A stretch of DNA of 64,000 nucleotides, taken from the NCBI RefSeq assembly GCF_004000765.1, contig NZ_BILW01000017.1, positions 1 to 64,000 of the forward strand, given 5' to 3'. The position numbers and the translations under genes are program-made. The notes under the pieces were generated by a model that saw nothing but the letters and a program-made list of their open reading frames with translations, was not told the origin of the DNA and ran no database searches. The DNA is from Paenibacillus chondroitinus NBRC 15376. GTDB taxonomy: Bacteria > Bacillota > Bacilli > Paenibacillales > NBRC-103111. Positions 1 through 8,123 of this stretch are shown one piece after another; position 1 is the first letter of the stretch; the number at the start of each line of letters is the position of its first letter.

Positions 1-8
1 ACAATGAG

Positions 9-46
9 AAACCTTACAAGGAGAAATCCTCGTAAGGTTTTTTTGT
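9..46 (+). terminator. Rho-independent terminator of an upstream gene
   Basis: Stem AAACCTTAC (9-17) pairs with GTAAGGTTT (32-40), with an inner AGGA/TCCT extension, and runs straight into a T tract. It ends a transcript that enters from the left edge of the window. Confidence 0.85.
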
Positions 47-124
47 TTATTGTTTACTGCCATTAACGTGGACCGCTTACATAGCTATATGGAGGATGAG
101 GAGAGCAATTACCTGCCTCGTTAT

Positions 125-307
125 GTTGTATTAAATACAACATAACACTTACTTTTTCGCTACGAAATAACTTCCCGTTGCATAAAATACAACCATTTCA
201 CCGAAATATGCGAAAAAAGGGCTCGCAACTCAAAGAATGTTGCACTATGTACAACGAAGTGGCAAGCTCGCACTATTTTTGCATGATTTTAATGCATAAA
301 GTACAAC
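125..307. repeat. Tetrad intergenic repeat A (four 17-bp palindromes)
   Basis: This is most of the 1-511 stretch that carries no gene. Four 17-bp imperfect palindromes of the form GTTGNA-N5-TACAAC start at 125, 177, 239 and 291: GTTGTATTAAATACAAC, GTTGCATAAAATACAAC, GTTGCACTATGTACAAC and AATGCATAAAGTACAAC. The intervals between starts are 52, 62 and 52 bp, so the spacers are 35, 45 and 35 bp. The spacer sequences are unrelated to each other. The same geometry recurs exactly at 43016-43198. The function is unknown. Confidence 0.85.
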
Positions 308-511
308 ATAGGCGACGCAGGAGTCCCCCCTGGTGAGGTGAACGTCCAAAGAAACCAAACATTGTTTGTCAATTTTACAAAAGTGCGGATAGAATCAAAT
401 AAATCATTTAAACTTAGATTACAATAAGGCAAAGTTTACTTTGATGCCTGCCTGCAGATGTATATTCATATATAGATGCTGAAGTTGCAACAAGAGATAG
501 GAGTGATGCGT

Positions 512-1096
512 GTGGGGAATACATATGTTCAGATTGGAATGGCGATGCTGCGTACAGGGATTCTGGGATATGGCGGTGGACCGTCGATAGTCCCGTTAAT
601 TCGGTATGAGGCAGTGACGCGTTTTCAATGGATGAAAGATGAGGAGTTCATGGAGGTACTGGCGATAGCGAATACGCTGCCTGGGCCCATTGCTACGAAG
701 TTGGCCGGGTACCTGGGCTACCGCCTTAAAGGAACTGCCGGAGCAGCCGTTGGGGTGCTTGCGCATATTTTGCCTACCTGTGTGGCGATGGTGGGGTTAT
801 ATTCATTTATTCAATTTTTTAGTACATCGCGTGTGATCAAAGGGATGATAGCTGCTGTTGTGCCGATTGTGGCGGTGATGCTGGGTGTCATGGCGTATGA
901 GTTTGGGGAGAAAGCCATCAAGGGATTGGGCTGGGTGGCAGGCATTACTTTTTTCGTGATCTCTTTCTTACTGCTGCAGACGTTTTCTGTGCATCCGGCG
1001 ATTGTTATTTTTCTCTTCCTCCTATATGGTGCCTTCCATCATAAGCTCAAGGATAAGTGGAAGAAGAGACGGTTGGGGACTGGTGAGGACGCATGA
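512..1096 (+). CDS. Chromate transporter family protein, first half-protein
   Basis: Short-chain member of the CHR (ChrA) family, about 194 residues, the size of one half of a full-length ChrA. The family exports chromate or related oxyanions, and short-chain members work in pairs; the real substrate here is not shown by sequence. The N-terminal GYGGGPSIVPL motif and the conserved NTLPGPIATKLAGYLGY segment are both present, followed by several hydrophobic helices and a basic cytoplasmic tail. GTG 512 is preferred because AGGAG (499-503) sits 8 nt upstream; ATG 506 would leave only 2 nt. The stop overlaps the next gene as ATGA, so the two are translationally coupled, as in the B. subtilis ywrA/ywrB pair. 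Confidence 0.88.
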   Translation: MGNTYVQIGMAMLRTGILGYGGGPSIVPLIRYEAVTRFQWMKDEEFMEVLAIANTLPGPIATKLAGYLGYRLKGTAGAAVGVLAHILPTCVAMVGLYSFIQFFSTSRVIKGMIAAVVPIVAVMLGVMAYEFGEKAIKGLGWVAGITFFVISFLLLQTFSVHPAIVIFLFLLYGAFHHKLKDKWKKRRLGTGEDA

Positions 1097-1626
1097 TGGA
1101 ATGGTGGCATTTATTCGTTAGTTTTTTTCTGGCCAATGTGTTTGGATACGGAGGAGGTCCTTCTTCGATCCCATTGATGTATCAGGAGATTGTCACGAAC
1201 CATGACTGGATGACCAGCAGCGAGTTCTCTAACATGCTGGCGCTGGGCAATGCCCTGCCAGGGCCGATTGCGACGAAGATTGCCGCTTATGTCGGGTTTC
1301 AGCTCGGCGGATGGATCGGGGTTATGGTGGCTGTAGCGGCAACGGTGGTTCCGTCGATTATCGCACTCATCATTTTATTGAATATCCTGCAGAAATATAA
1401 GCAATCTCCTGTGATAAAAGGAATGACGCTGCTTGTACAGCCCGTAATTGCTATCATGATGGTGCTTGTTACTTGGAGCAGTCTGGTGGAGTCTACAAAG
1501 GCAATTGGATACCTTCAGTTTATTGGCATCGCGGCAGTGGCATTTTATCTGATTCAAAAGAGAAAGATTCATCCTGCTTTTGTCATTGTGGCCGGCTTTG
1601 TATATGGCGGCATCTTTCTTTCCTAG
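1093..1626 (+). CDS. Chromate transporter family protein, second half-protein
   Basis: Second short-chain CHR-family membrane protein (177 residues), homologous to its upstream partner. It repeats the GYGGGPSSIPLM motif near residue 20 and NALPGPIATKIAAYVGF near residue 50, and is followed by hydrophobic segments to the C-terminus. Its start overlaps the upstream stop (ATGA at 1093-1096). A pair of half-proteins is expected to form a heterodimeric anion exporter in the membrane, probably with opposite topologies. A strong terminator follows immediately, so the pair forms a closed two-gene unit. Confidence 0.88.
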   Translation: MMEWWHLFVSFFLANVFGYGGGPSSIPLMYQEIVTNHDWMTSSEFSNMLALGNALPGPIATKIAAYVGFQLGGWIGVMVAVAATVVPSIIALIILLNILQKYKQSPVIKGMTLLVQPVIAIMMVLVTWSSLVESTKAIGYLQFIGIAAVAFYLIQKRKIHPAFVIVAGFVYGGIFLS

Positions 1627-1640
1627 AGCGAGATTAGCTA

Positions 1641-1690
1641 AGGAGCAGTCACAAAACGTCTGTAGAGACGGTTTGTGACTGCTCCTTTTT
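1641..1690 (+). terminator. Rho-independent terminator after the chromate transporter pair
   Basis: A 15-bp stem AGGAGCAGTCACAAA (1641-1655) pairs with TTTGTGACTGCTCCT (1672-1686), with an inner CGTCT/AGACG stem, followed by a T run. Confidence 0.92.
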
Positions 1691-1783
1691 GCATTCGCGT
1701 CAGGTTAGTTGACGCCTCGTTTGGCGCCTAGCACAAAATAGGAGGTATTTTTCGTGTACAGCGCTAATAAGATGTGATGTTAA

Positions 1784-1813
1784 TTGACGTATATTTCACC
1801 TGAACAGTATAGT
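1784..1813 (+). promoter_or_regulatory. Candidate sigma-A promoter of the purine transporter operon
   Basis: TTGACG (1784-1789), an 18-bp spacer and TATAGT (1808-1813) lie about 90 bp upstream of the first ABC gene. The leader contains a weak CAGCA/TGCTG hairpin with a short T run, which might attenuate transcription; that is speculative. Confidence 0.55.
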
Positions 1814-1904
1814 GGAAAAAATGGATAGAAGTATGTAGCAGCAGCAGATCCTTCCTGGGGAGATGCTGTTTTGAGCATATGCGGTTATACGAGGAGGGGC
1901 GCGA

Positions 1905-3443
1905 TTGAAGAAAGAGGAGCAGTACTCCGTTGAGATGATCCGGATTGTGAAGCAATTTGGCTCGGTTATCGCGAACGATGAGGTGAATTTTCAGGCAAAA
2001 GCAGGAGAAATTCATGCGCTGCTCGGGGAAAATGGCGCCGGCAAAAGCACGATGATGTGCATGCTCTCCGGGGTATATCGCCCCACACATGGCGAGATCC
2101 GCTTGCATGGCGAGAAAGTGCGCATTCGCTCACCTAAGGATGCGATGCGGCTTGGCATCGGCATGGTGTTTCAAAACTTCAGGCTCGTGCAGACTCTAAC
2201 GGCTGCGGAGAATATTGTGCTTGGCGAGGCGTCCTCATTCTGGAGAGGCCAGCGTTGGTTAACGCGGAAGTCTGAGGAGATTGAGGCGATTTCCAAGCAT
2301 TTCGGGCTGCCGTTCCCAGTCGACCGGCCGATCTGGCAGCTATCCGTCGGCGAACAGCAGCGGGTAGAGATTGTGAAGACGCTCTATCGCGGAGCCGACT
2401 TCATTATTTTGGATGAGCCGACGTCGGTCTTGACGCCAGGTGAGGTCGAGCAGTTGTTTGAGACGCTGAACCGCATGAAGCAGGAAGGTAAAACCGTCAT
2501 CATGACAACACACAAGCTGAAAGAAGTGATGTTCGCTTCCGATCATATTTCCGTAATGCGCAAAGGAAAAATGATCGCAACGATGGCGAAATCAGAGACG
2601 AGCGAACGTGATTTGGCGCAGCTGATGGTCGGACAAGAAAGCGTAAATGGCCGATCCGGTGTAAGGGAGAAGTCATTGGGCAGCCCGATGCTGGTGGTTA
2701 GCGGTTTGAACGTTTATGCGGATCATGGGCGTAAGGTGCTGGATGGGCTTCATTTTGATGTGAAGGCAGGGGAAATTGTCGGGGTTGCCGGCGTCTCGGG
2801 AAATGGGCAAAAAGAGCTCGCGGAGGTGTTAACAGGTCTTCGCCCATGGAAAGACGGTGACATCCGTTTTGACGGCAGTCCGCTGCGCAACGGTTCAGTG
2901 CGGGGAGCTATTGAGCAAGGCATCGCCCATGTACCGGAAAGCCGGATGAAGAGTGGTCTCGCGGGAAGTTTGGGAGCGGTTGATAATCTGCTTTTCAAAA
3001 CCTACCGTTCCCCCGAACGTTCGCGCTTCGGTCTGCTTCGCACAGAGAAGAATCGGCATTGGTCGCAGAAGCTTGTTGAGCTTTTTGATGTGAAGACGCC
3101 GGGAATCGATGCGCCTGTGCGCCACTTGTCGGGGGGCAATCAACAGAAGCTGCTCCTCGCCAGGGAAGTGGACCTCGATCCGAAGCTGATGGTTGCGGTA
3201 CATCCCACGCAAGGGCTCGATGTTGGCGCGACAGCCGGCGTCCATGATTTGTTAGAGGGTCTGCGGAAAAAGGGACGCTCTGTTCTGCTCATATCCGAGG
3301 ACTTGGATGAGGTGCTGCAGCTATCCGACCGGATTATGGTCATGTACGGCGGACGCATCGTGGGCCATATAGCCCGGGAGGAAGCGAACCGCGAATATAT
3401 CGGTATGCTGATGGCAGGCTCAGAGGAGGAGGACGCAGGATGA
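1905..3443 (+). CDS. BMP-family ABC transporter, ATP-binding protein (two ABC domains)
   Basis: A 512-residue ATPase with two fused ABC domains, as in YufO/NupO and RbsA-type proteins that energise nucleoside or purine import. Domain 1 has Walker A GENGAGKST (41-49), signature LSVGEQQRVEI (about 145-155) and Walker B FIILDEPTSVL (about 165-175). Domain 2 has a degenerate Walker A (GVSGNGQKEL, about 294), signature LSGGNQQKLLLARE (about 408) and a Walker B variant reading LMVAVHPTQGLDVGA; a degenerate second site is normal for this family. The start is TTG 1905 with AGGAGG 6-8 nt upstream. ATGA overlap couples it to the permease gene. The position at the head of a purine degradation cluster suggests import of a purine or nucleoside. 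Confidence 0.93.
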   Translation: MKKEEQYSVEMIRIVKQFGSVIANDEVNFQAKAGEIHALLGENGAGKSTMMCMLSGVYRPTHGEIRLHGEKVRIRSPKDAMRLGIGMVFQNFRLVQTLTAAENIVLGEASSFWRGQRWLTRKSEEIEAISKHFGLPFPVDRPIWQLSVGEQQRVEIVKTLYRGADFIILDEPTSVLTPGEVEQLFETLNRMKQEGKTVIMTTHKLKEVMFASDHISVMRKGKMIATMAKSETSERDLAQLMVGQESVNGRSGVREKSLGSPMLVVSGLNVYADHGRKVLDGLHFDVKAGEIVGVAGVSGNGQKELAEVLTGLRPWKDGDIRFDGSPLRNGSVRGAIEQGIAHVPESRMKSGLAGSLGAVDNLLFKTYRSPERSRFGLLRTEKNRHWSQKLVELFDVKTPGIDAPVRHLSGGNQQKLLLAREVDLDPKLMVAVHPTQGLDVGATAGVHDLLEGLRKKGRSVLLISEDLDEVLQLSDRIMVMYGGRIVGHIAREEANREYIGMLMAGSEEEDAG

Positions 3444-4561
3444 GTGAACAACAAACGGTCGGAACAATTCCAATGGAAACGAAAGTTGTCAAGCGTGAAT
3501 CAGGTTTACGTCTACCGTATCGTTTGGAGATTGACCCGGCGGGTCGCGAAAGCCCATGGTGGATGACCATTGTATCCATCGTTTTGGCATTGGTAGCTTG
3601 CGGTATTTTTATCTCATTGAATGGTATGAACCCGATTACCGTCTATGCCAAAATGCTGACGGGAGCCTTCGGCTCTTCCTTTGGTCTGACGGAGACGTTG
3701 GTTAAGGCAATCCCTCTGCTGCTATGCGGCCTGGGAGTATCCATCGCGTACCGGATTTCCGTGTGGAATATCGGTGCGGAGGGGCAGTTTTTGGCCGGTG
3801 CTATGGCGGCGACAGCGGTAACGATCTATTTTCCACATCTGCCGATGTACCTTTCAATTCCCTGTATGCTGGTGGCTAGCATCGTGGCGGGGGGACTTTG
3901 GGGGCTGCTGACGGCGATCCCGAAGACCTATTTTCAAGTCAACGAACTGATTACATCCCTGATGCTGAATTATGTGGCGCTGCTTGCTTTGAATTATGCG
4001 GTATTCGGTCCATGGAAAGATCCGAAAGGTTTCAACTTCCCAGGCTCGCCGATGTTCACTGCGGCGCAATCTTTACCTACTTTTGGCACGTCGCGGCTCC
4101 ATATGGGTATCCTTTTTGCCATCGTTGGTGTGCTGCTTTATGCGTTCGTCATTCGGTATACACGTTGGGGATATGAACTGCGGCTGATTGGAGCTAATGC
4201 GGAAGCAGCGCGGAATGCAGGTATAAGGATTTCCAGGCATGTGTTGGTTGTTATGGTCATAAGCGGAGGTCTGGCAGGGCTTGCCGGCATGGGGGAGGTA
4301 TCGGGTGTGGCGCATCGTCTCATGTATGGCATTTCTCCGGGGTATGGGTATACGGCGATTATTGTGGCGTGGTTGGCGAAGCTGAATCCGCTTAGTCTGG
4401 TAGTTTCGTCGGTGCTTTTTGGCGGATTAATTGTGGGTGGATATAGTGTGCAAACAATTGGTCTCCCGTCGTCGATTTCGTCGATGATTCAAGGAGCTAT
4501 CTTGTTTTTCCTGATTGCAGGCAGTATGGCGGGCAAATTTCGCATGCGCCGTAACAGCTGA
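3440..4561 (+). CDS. BMP-family ABC transporter permease (YufP/NupP-like)
   Basis: A 373-residue inner-membrane permease of the BPD_transp_2 class. It has a soluble N-terminal arm of about 40 residues and then about nine hydrophobic segments. The conserved features are GLTETLVKAIPLLLCGLGVSIAYR, the NIGAEGQFLAGAMAA loop and the cytoplasmic coupling region around residues 245-265 (RLIGANAEAARNAGI). It is paired with the second permease just downstream and the double ATPase just upstream. Its ATG overlaps the ATPase stop (ATGA, 3440-3443). It is likely half of the channel for a nucleoside or purine base. Confidence 0.93.
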   Translation: MSEQQTVGTIPMETKVVKRESGLRLPYRLEIDPAGRESPWWMTIVSIVLALVACGIFISLNGMNPITVYAKMLTGAFGSSFGLTETLVKAIPLLLCGLGVSIAYRISVWNIGAEGQFLAGAMAATAVTIYFPHLPMYLSIPCMLVASIVAGGLWGLLTAIPKTYFQVNELITSLMLNYVALLALNYAVFGPWKDPKGFNFPGSPMFTAAQSLPTFGTSRLHMGILFAIVGVLLYAFVIRYTRWGYELRLIGANAEAARNAGIRISRHVLVVMVISGGLAGLAGMGEVSGVAHRLMYGISPGYGYTAIIVAWLAKLNPLSLVVSSVLFGGLIVGGYSVQTIGLPSSISSMIQGAILFFLIAGSMAGKFRMRRNS

Positions 4562-4607
4562 TTAGCTTGAGACGACAGTGGCCATTGAGGAGAAGGGGCT
4601 GAATGTA

Positions 4608-5537
4608 ATGGAGATCCTTACGCAATTGATTGTCTCGGCCATTTCATCGGGGACTCCGCTGCTTTTGGCTGTGCTTGGCGGGATTCTGATCGAGAGGTCC
4701 GGCATCACCCAGTTAGGAGCAGAAGGGCTTATGTTGATGGGGGCGGTAACCTCTTGTCTTTTGTTCATACATACCGGGAGTTTAACATTGGCTATTCTCT
4801 GCGTTCTTGCCGTGAGTGGACTACTAGGGCTGCTGCATGGGGTGCTGAGTGTATCGCTGCATGCGAATCAAGTGGTATGTGGATTGGCGATGACGATTTT
4901 CGGTACCGGTCTTAGTGCATATCTGGGTAAGCCGGTGAGCGGGCAGCCTCTGACCGGAGCGGTGCCAAAGCTTCATTTGACTTGGCTGGAGAATGTACCT
5001 TTCTTGGGGAAGATTTTTGCGCATATGGACCTGTTTACTTGGTTTAGCTTTGTGCTGGTACTTGTGATGCATTTGTTTATTCATCGGACTTCATGGGGGC
5101 TGCACCTGAGAGCTGTCGGAGATAATCCTGCTACTGCAGATGTCATGGGTATACCTGTCGTGGCAATTCGGTATGGCTGCGTTATCATCGGTTCCATGTT
5201 AATTGGTCTAGGTGGAGCAGATCTGCTGCTTGTGTACACGCCAACATGGAATGAAGGGATGACGTCCGGGCGCGGCTGGATTGCCGTGGCGCTCATAATT
5301 TTTGCCAGGTGGAATCCGACTCGGGCCTTGGTATGCGCGTATTTCTTTGGGGTTTTGGATATTCTGGGTTTCCGCGTACAGCTGATTGGAAGCCATATTC
5401 CTTCTTACTTTCTGAAAATGATTCCCTATCTCGTAACCATTCTCGTTCTTATGTACTTAGGCTGGCGTAACCGCAATAAACCTTCGGGCGCGCCGGAAGC
5501 GCTGGGTATTCCCTATATTAGGGAACAAAGATTTTAG
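4608..5537 (+). CDS. BMP-family ABC transporter permease (YufQ/NupQ-like)
   Basis: Second BPD_transp_2 permease of the importer, 309 residues from ATG 4608. That start is chosen because GAGGAGAAGGGG (4587-4598) is correctly spaced; an in-frame GTG at 4578 has no Shine-Dalgarno sequence. The protein opens with the canonical SGTPLLLAVLGGILIERSGI segment and the GAEGLMLMGA loop, and carries the coupling motif RAVGDNPATADVMGI about two-thirds in. The heterodimer with the upstream permease is standard for the family. No binding protein lies next to it; the candidate is the lipoprotein at 19246-20400, at the other end of the cluster. Confidence 0.92.
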   Translation: MEILTQLIVSAISSGTPLLLAVLGGILIERSGITQLGAEGLMLMGAVTSCLLFIHTGSLTLAILCVLAVSGLLGLLHGVLSVSLHANQVVCGLAMTIFGTGLSAYLGKPVSGQPLTGAVPKLHLTWLENVPFLGKIFAHMDLFTWFSFVLVLVMHLFIHRTSWGLHLRAVGDNPATADVMGIPVVAIRYGCVIIGSMLIGLGGADLLLVYTPTWNEGMTSGRGWIAVALIIFARWNPTRALVCAYFFGVLDILGFRVQLIGSHIPSYFLKMIPYLVTILVLMYLGWRNRNKPSGAPEALGIPYIREQRF

Positions 5538-5557
5538 ACGAAGCTGGAGGGTAGCCG

Positions 5558-6043
5558 ATGAATGGACCAGAGAATCACTTGTTTTATTTAAAAAGATGCG
5601 TTGAACTCTCCGTCCTAGCCAGACAGTCTGGCAATACGCCATTCGGTGCGTTGTTGGTAGGGCCGACAGGGGAAATTCTTTTGGAGCAAGGCAACATAGA
5701 AATAACGGAATCGAATTGTACAGGGCATGCTGAAACCACGCTGATGGAAGCGGCCTCGAAAAAATACAGCAAAGCCGAGTTATGGACATGCACGCTGTAT
5801 ACTTCTGCTGAACCGTGCGCCATGTGTGCGGGTTCTATTTACTGGGGCAACGTGGGGCGCGTTGTTTATGGCATTTCGGAGACACGTCTGGCTGAATTGA
5901 CCGGGGCGGATGAGCAGAACCCGACGCTGGATTTGCCGTGTCGGGTCGTTTTTGCTCGAGGCAGCAAGCCGATACAGGTGATCGGCCCGGTTGCAGAGAT
6001 TGAGGCGGAGGCTGTTGCGGCGCATGCTGGTTATTGGGGGTGA
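5558..6043 (+). CDS. Guanine deaminase-like nucleoside/base deaminase (CDA fold)
   Basis: A 161-residue zinc deaminase of the cytidine/guanine/tRNA-adenosine deaminase superfamily. The zinc site is complete: His57-Ala-Glu59 (HAE) and Cys87-x-x-Cys90 in PCAMC, followed by AGSIYWGNVGRVVYGI. Guanine deaminase converts guanine to xanthine, which would feed the xanthine dehydrogenase encoded further along. The position 20 bp behind the importer genes and ahead of uricase supports this. The sequence is not a close copy of B. subtilis GuaD as I recall it, so another purine or pterin substrate is possible. ATG 5558 has a good GGAGG upstream. A terminator follows. Confidence 0.75.
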   Translation: MNGPENHLFYLKRCVELSVLARQSGNTPFGALLVGPTGEILLEQGNIEITESNCTGHAETTLMEAASKKYSKAELWTCTLYTSAEPCAMCAGSIYWGNVGRVVYGISETRLAELTGADEQNPTLDLPCRVVFARGSKPIQVIGPVAEIEAEAVAAHAGYWG

Positions 6044-6073
6044 GAAGCGCGTTGCAGAAGCCCAAAAATGAAA

Positions 6074-6112
6074 GCTGCTAGGGAGAACTCTTTGTCCCTA
6101 GCGGCTTTTTTT
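6074..6112 (+). terminator. Rho-independent terminator after the deaminase gene
   Basis: Stem GCTGCTAGGGA (6074-6084) pairs with TCCCTAGCGGC (6095-6105), one mismatch, followed by T7. It separates the transporter-deaminase unit from pucL. Confidence 0.9.
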
Positions 6113-6171
6113 GTAATTTTACAAAAAAAGTTACTGATGTTATGAAACTTTACAAACTTCTTTCATATAAA

Positions 6172-6200
6172 TTGACCCATGGGGATGGCGCATTTACAAT
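6172..6200 (+). promoter_or_regulatory. Sigma-A promoter of the pucLM/allantoin operon
   Basis: TTGACC (6172-6177), an exact 17-bp spacer and TACAAT (6195-6200). Downstream, ATGGTTAA (6221-6228) matches 7 of 8 positions of the TTGGTTAA core recalled for B. subtilis PucR sites. That match is short and its place after the -10 is unusual for an activator, so PucR control is only a suggestion. Confidence 0.65.
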
Positions 6201-6257
6201 GAAACAAATCTTGATCAAGAATGGTTAACATTTACATCGTTAGAGAGGTGATGGGGA

Positions 6258-7721
6258 GTGGCGCTAACACTTCAGGAAGTGAATGAACTGACACAGGAAG
6301 GGTTTGTCGATGCTTTCGGCCCATTGTTTGAACACTCCCCTTGGGTGGCGAAGCGGGCGTGGAGTTCACGGCCTTTTGCAACAAGACAGGATCTGATCAG
6401 CAGTTTGGAAAGGGAAGTATGGCGCGCGAATCGGGAAGAGCAGTTGGCTCTGCTGCGAGCTCATCCCGACTTGGGAACGCGAGTCCGCATGACGGACCAC
6501 TCCGTAAATGAGCAGGCGGGAGCAGGCCTGAACCAGTTATCACCGGATGAATACGAGCAGTTTCTTCAGCTTAACAAGCAGTACACGGAGGCTTTTCAGT
6601 TTCCGTTCATCATGGCCGTCAAGGGTCAGACCAAGGAGACGATTCGCGAAGCGCTGAGCCATCGCATTCATCGAGAGGTGCAGGAGGAGATGGGCAAGGC
6701 TTTACAGGAGGTTTGCAAAATCGGGCGGTTTCGCCTAGAAGCCGTGTTAGTAGATGAAGCGGAGGGGAAAGCGATGAAGAACGGATCTGAGAGAATTATG
6801 TACTACGGCAAAGGCGATGTATGGGTGTACAGGTCCTATGCCAAACCGCTAACCAATCTGACGTTAATCCCTGAATCGGGTTTTGTGGGACGAGACAATG
6901 TGCTTTTTGGAATGAACATTAAGGTGGCGGTTAGCGGAGAGAAGTTTTTCACTTCTTTTACGGAAGGAGATAACACGTTGGTTGTGGCCACGGATTCCAT
7001 GAAAAATTTCATCTTGCGCAAAGCTGGAGAATATGAAGGCGCAACGGCTGAAGGATTTCTCGCCTTCGCAAGCCGCAAGCTGCTAGAGACCTATCCGCAG
7101 ATGACCGGCGTGAAAATGACCGCCGACCAAGTTGCTTTTGATGCGCTGCCGGTACCGGGGGCCCAAGGCTTCGAGAATGGGAATCTGGTCTACAGGTATT
7201 CACAAAATGAGCATCCGACAGCCAAGGTAGAGCTCACAAGGACGGAAGAGGGCATCTCGATTCAGGAGCATGAAGGCGGTATTGCCGATCTGAAGCTGAT
7301 TAAGGTGAAGGGCAGTTCATTCGCAGGCTTCGTACGAGATGAGTATACAACACTACCAGAATCTTATGACCGCCCGCTGTTCATTTTCCTGGATATCGCT
7401 TGGAGCTATGAGGAAGTTGAGGATGCGTTGGATTCGGATCTGGGACGTTATGTGGCTGCTGAACAAATTCGGGACATTGCACATACAGTCTTTCATGAAC
7501 AACACTCGCCATCGATTCAAAATCTCATCTACCGCATCGGACAGCGCGCGTTACTCAGATTCCCGCAGTTAAAAGAGATTCGGTTCGAATCAAATAACCG
7601 TACGTGGGAAACGATTCTTGAGCAGGCCACGGCAGGTGAAGGAAAGGTGTTCACAGAGCCTAGACCGCCGTATGGTTTCCAAGGCTTTTCGATGACAAAA
7701 AGTGATCTGGAGGGCCTATGA
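6258..7721 (+). CDS. pucL: PucL: OHCU decarboxylase fused to urate oxidase
   Basis: A 487-residue bifunctional enzyme, about the size of B. subtilis PucL. Residues 1-165 are OHCU decarboxylase, with the catalytic His69 in LLRAHPDLG and the FQFPFIMAVKGQ segment; this half makes S-allantoin. Residues from about 175 are cofactor-free urate oxidase, shown by YYGKGDVWVYRSY, the TDSMKNFILRKAG segment with its catalytic Thr and Lys, and SFAGFVRDEYTTLPESYDR. Together with PucM the protein turns urate into allantoin. GTG 6258 is preceded by AGAGGTGA. Its stop overlaps pucM (ATGA). The PETxDR motif common in uricases reads PESYDR here. Confidence 0.96.
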   Translation: MALTLQEVNELTQEGFVDAFGPLFEHSPWVAKRAWSSRPFATRQDLISSLEREVWRANREEQLALLRAHPDLGTRVRMTDHSVNEQAGAGLNQLSPDEYEQFLQLNKQYTEAFQFPFIMAVKGQTKETIREALSHRIHREVQEEMGKALQEVCKIGRFRLEAVLVDEAEGKAMKNGSERIMYYGKGDVWVYRSYAKPLTNLTLIPESGFVGRDNVLFGMNIKVAVSGEKFFTSFTEGDNTLVVATDSMKNFILRKAGEYEGATAEGFLAFASRKLLETYPQMTGVKMTADQVAFDALPVPGAQGFENGNLVYRYSQNEHPTAKVELTRTEEGISIQEHEGGIADLKLIKVKGSSFAGFVRDEYTTLPESYDRPLFIFLDIAWSYEEVEDALDSDLGRYVAAEQIRDIAHTVFHEQHSPSIQNLIYRIGQRALLRFPQLKEIRFESNNRTWETILEQATAGEGKVFTEPRPPYGFQGFSMTKSDLEGL

Positions 7722-8074
7722 GCGCTGGACTAACAACGCACGTTCTGGACATTAGCCAAGGCAAACCGGCACAGGCGGTGCGGATAGAGTTGTACCGTCT
7801 TCAAGAGGGAAGGGCCGAACTTCTTCGGACCGAAATCACGAATGCCGATGGCCGACTGCAGGAGCCTATGCTGAGTGGGGAAGCTTTTGTACCCGGATCC
7901 TATGAGTTAGTGTTCCATGTCGGAGATTACTTCAGGGAGACGGGAGTACCTTTATCCGATCCTCCTTTTCTGGATCAAGTGCCCATCCGTTTCGGCGTTG
8001 CCGCAGCAGATAGCCATTATCATGTCCCGCTTTTGATTGCACCGTGGGGATATAACACGTATAGAGGAAGCTAG
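7718..8074 (+). CDS. pucM: 5-hydroxyisourate hydrolase (transthyretin-related)
   Basis: A 118-residue HIUase of the transthyretin-related family. It hydrolyses 5-hydroxyisourate, the uricase product, to OHCU. The N-terminal LTTHVLDISQGKPA carries the catalytic His, a central Arg lies in the PVRFG-like segment (VPIRFGVA), and the protein ends in the diagnostic YRGS tetrapeptide. The length is standard. It starts inside the pucL stop codon (ATGA, 7718-7721), so it is made in step with the enzyme that produces its substrate and the one that uses its product. Confidence 0.97.
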   Translation: MSAGLTTHVLDISQGKPAQAVRIELYRLQEGRAELLRTEITNADGRLQEPMLSGEAFVPGSYELVFHVGDYFRETGVPLSDPPFLDQVPIRFGVAAADSHYHVPLLIAPWGYNTYRGS

Positions 8075-8123
8075 TGTTTGAAAAAAAAGTGTGGCTATAT
8101 TTACGTCCGAGGGAGGATTTCGC

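Noticed and set aside
125-307. CRISPR-like pattern: regular short repeats with 35-45 bp spacers
   Set aside because: Each 17-bp unit is itself a palindrome, spacer lengths follow a fixed 35/45/35 plan that recurs elsewhere, other copies have different unit sequences, and no cas genes are present.
2252-2264. GTTGGTTAA, similar to a PucR site
   Set aside because: It lies inside the coding region of the ABC ATPase, far from a promoter, and is expected by chance.
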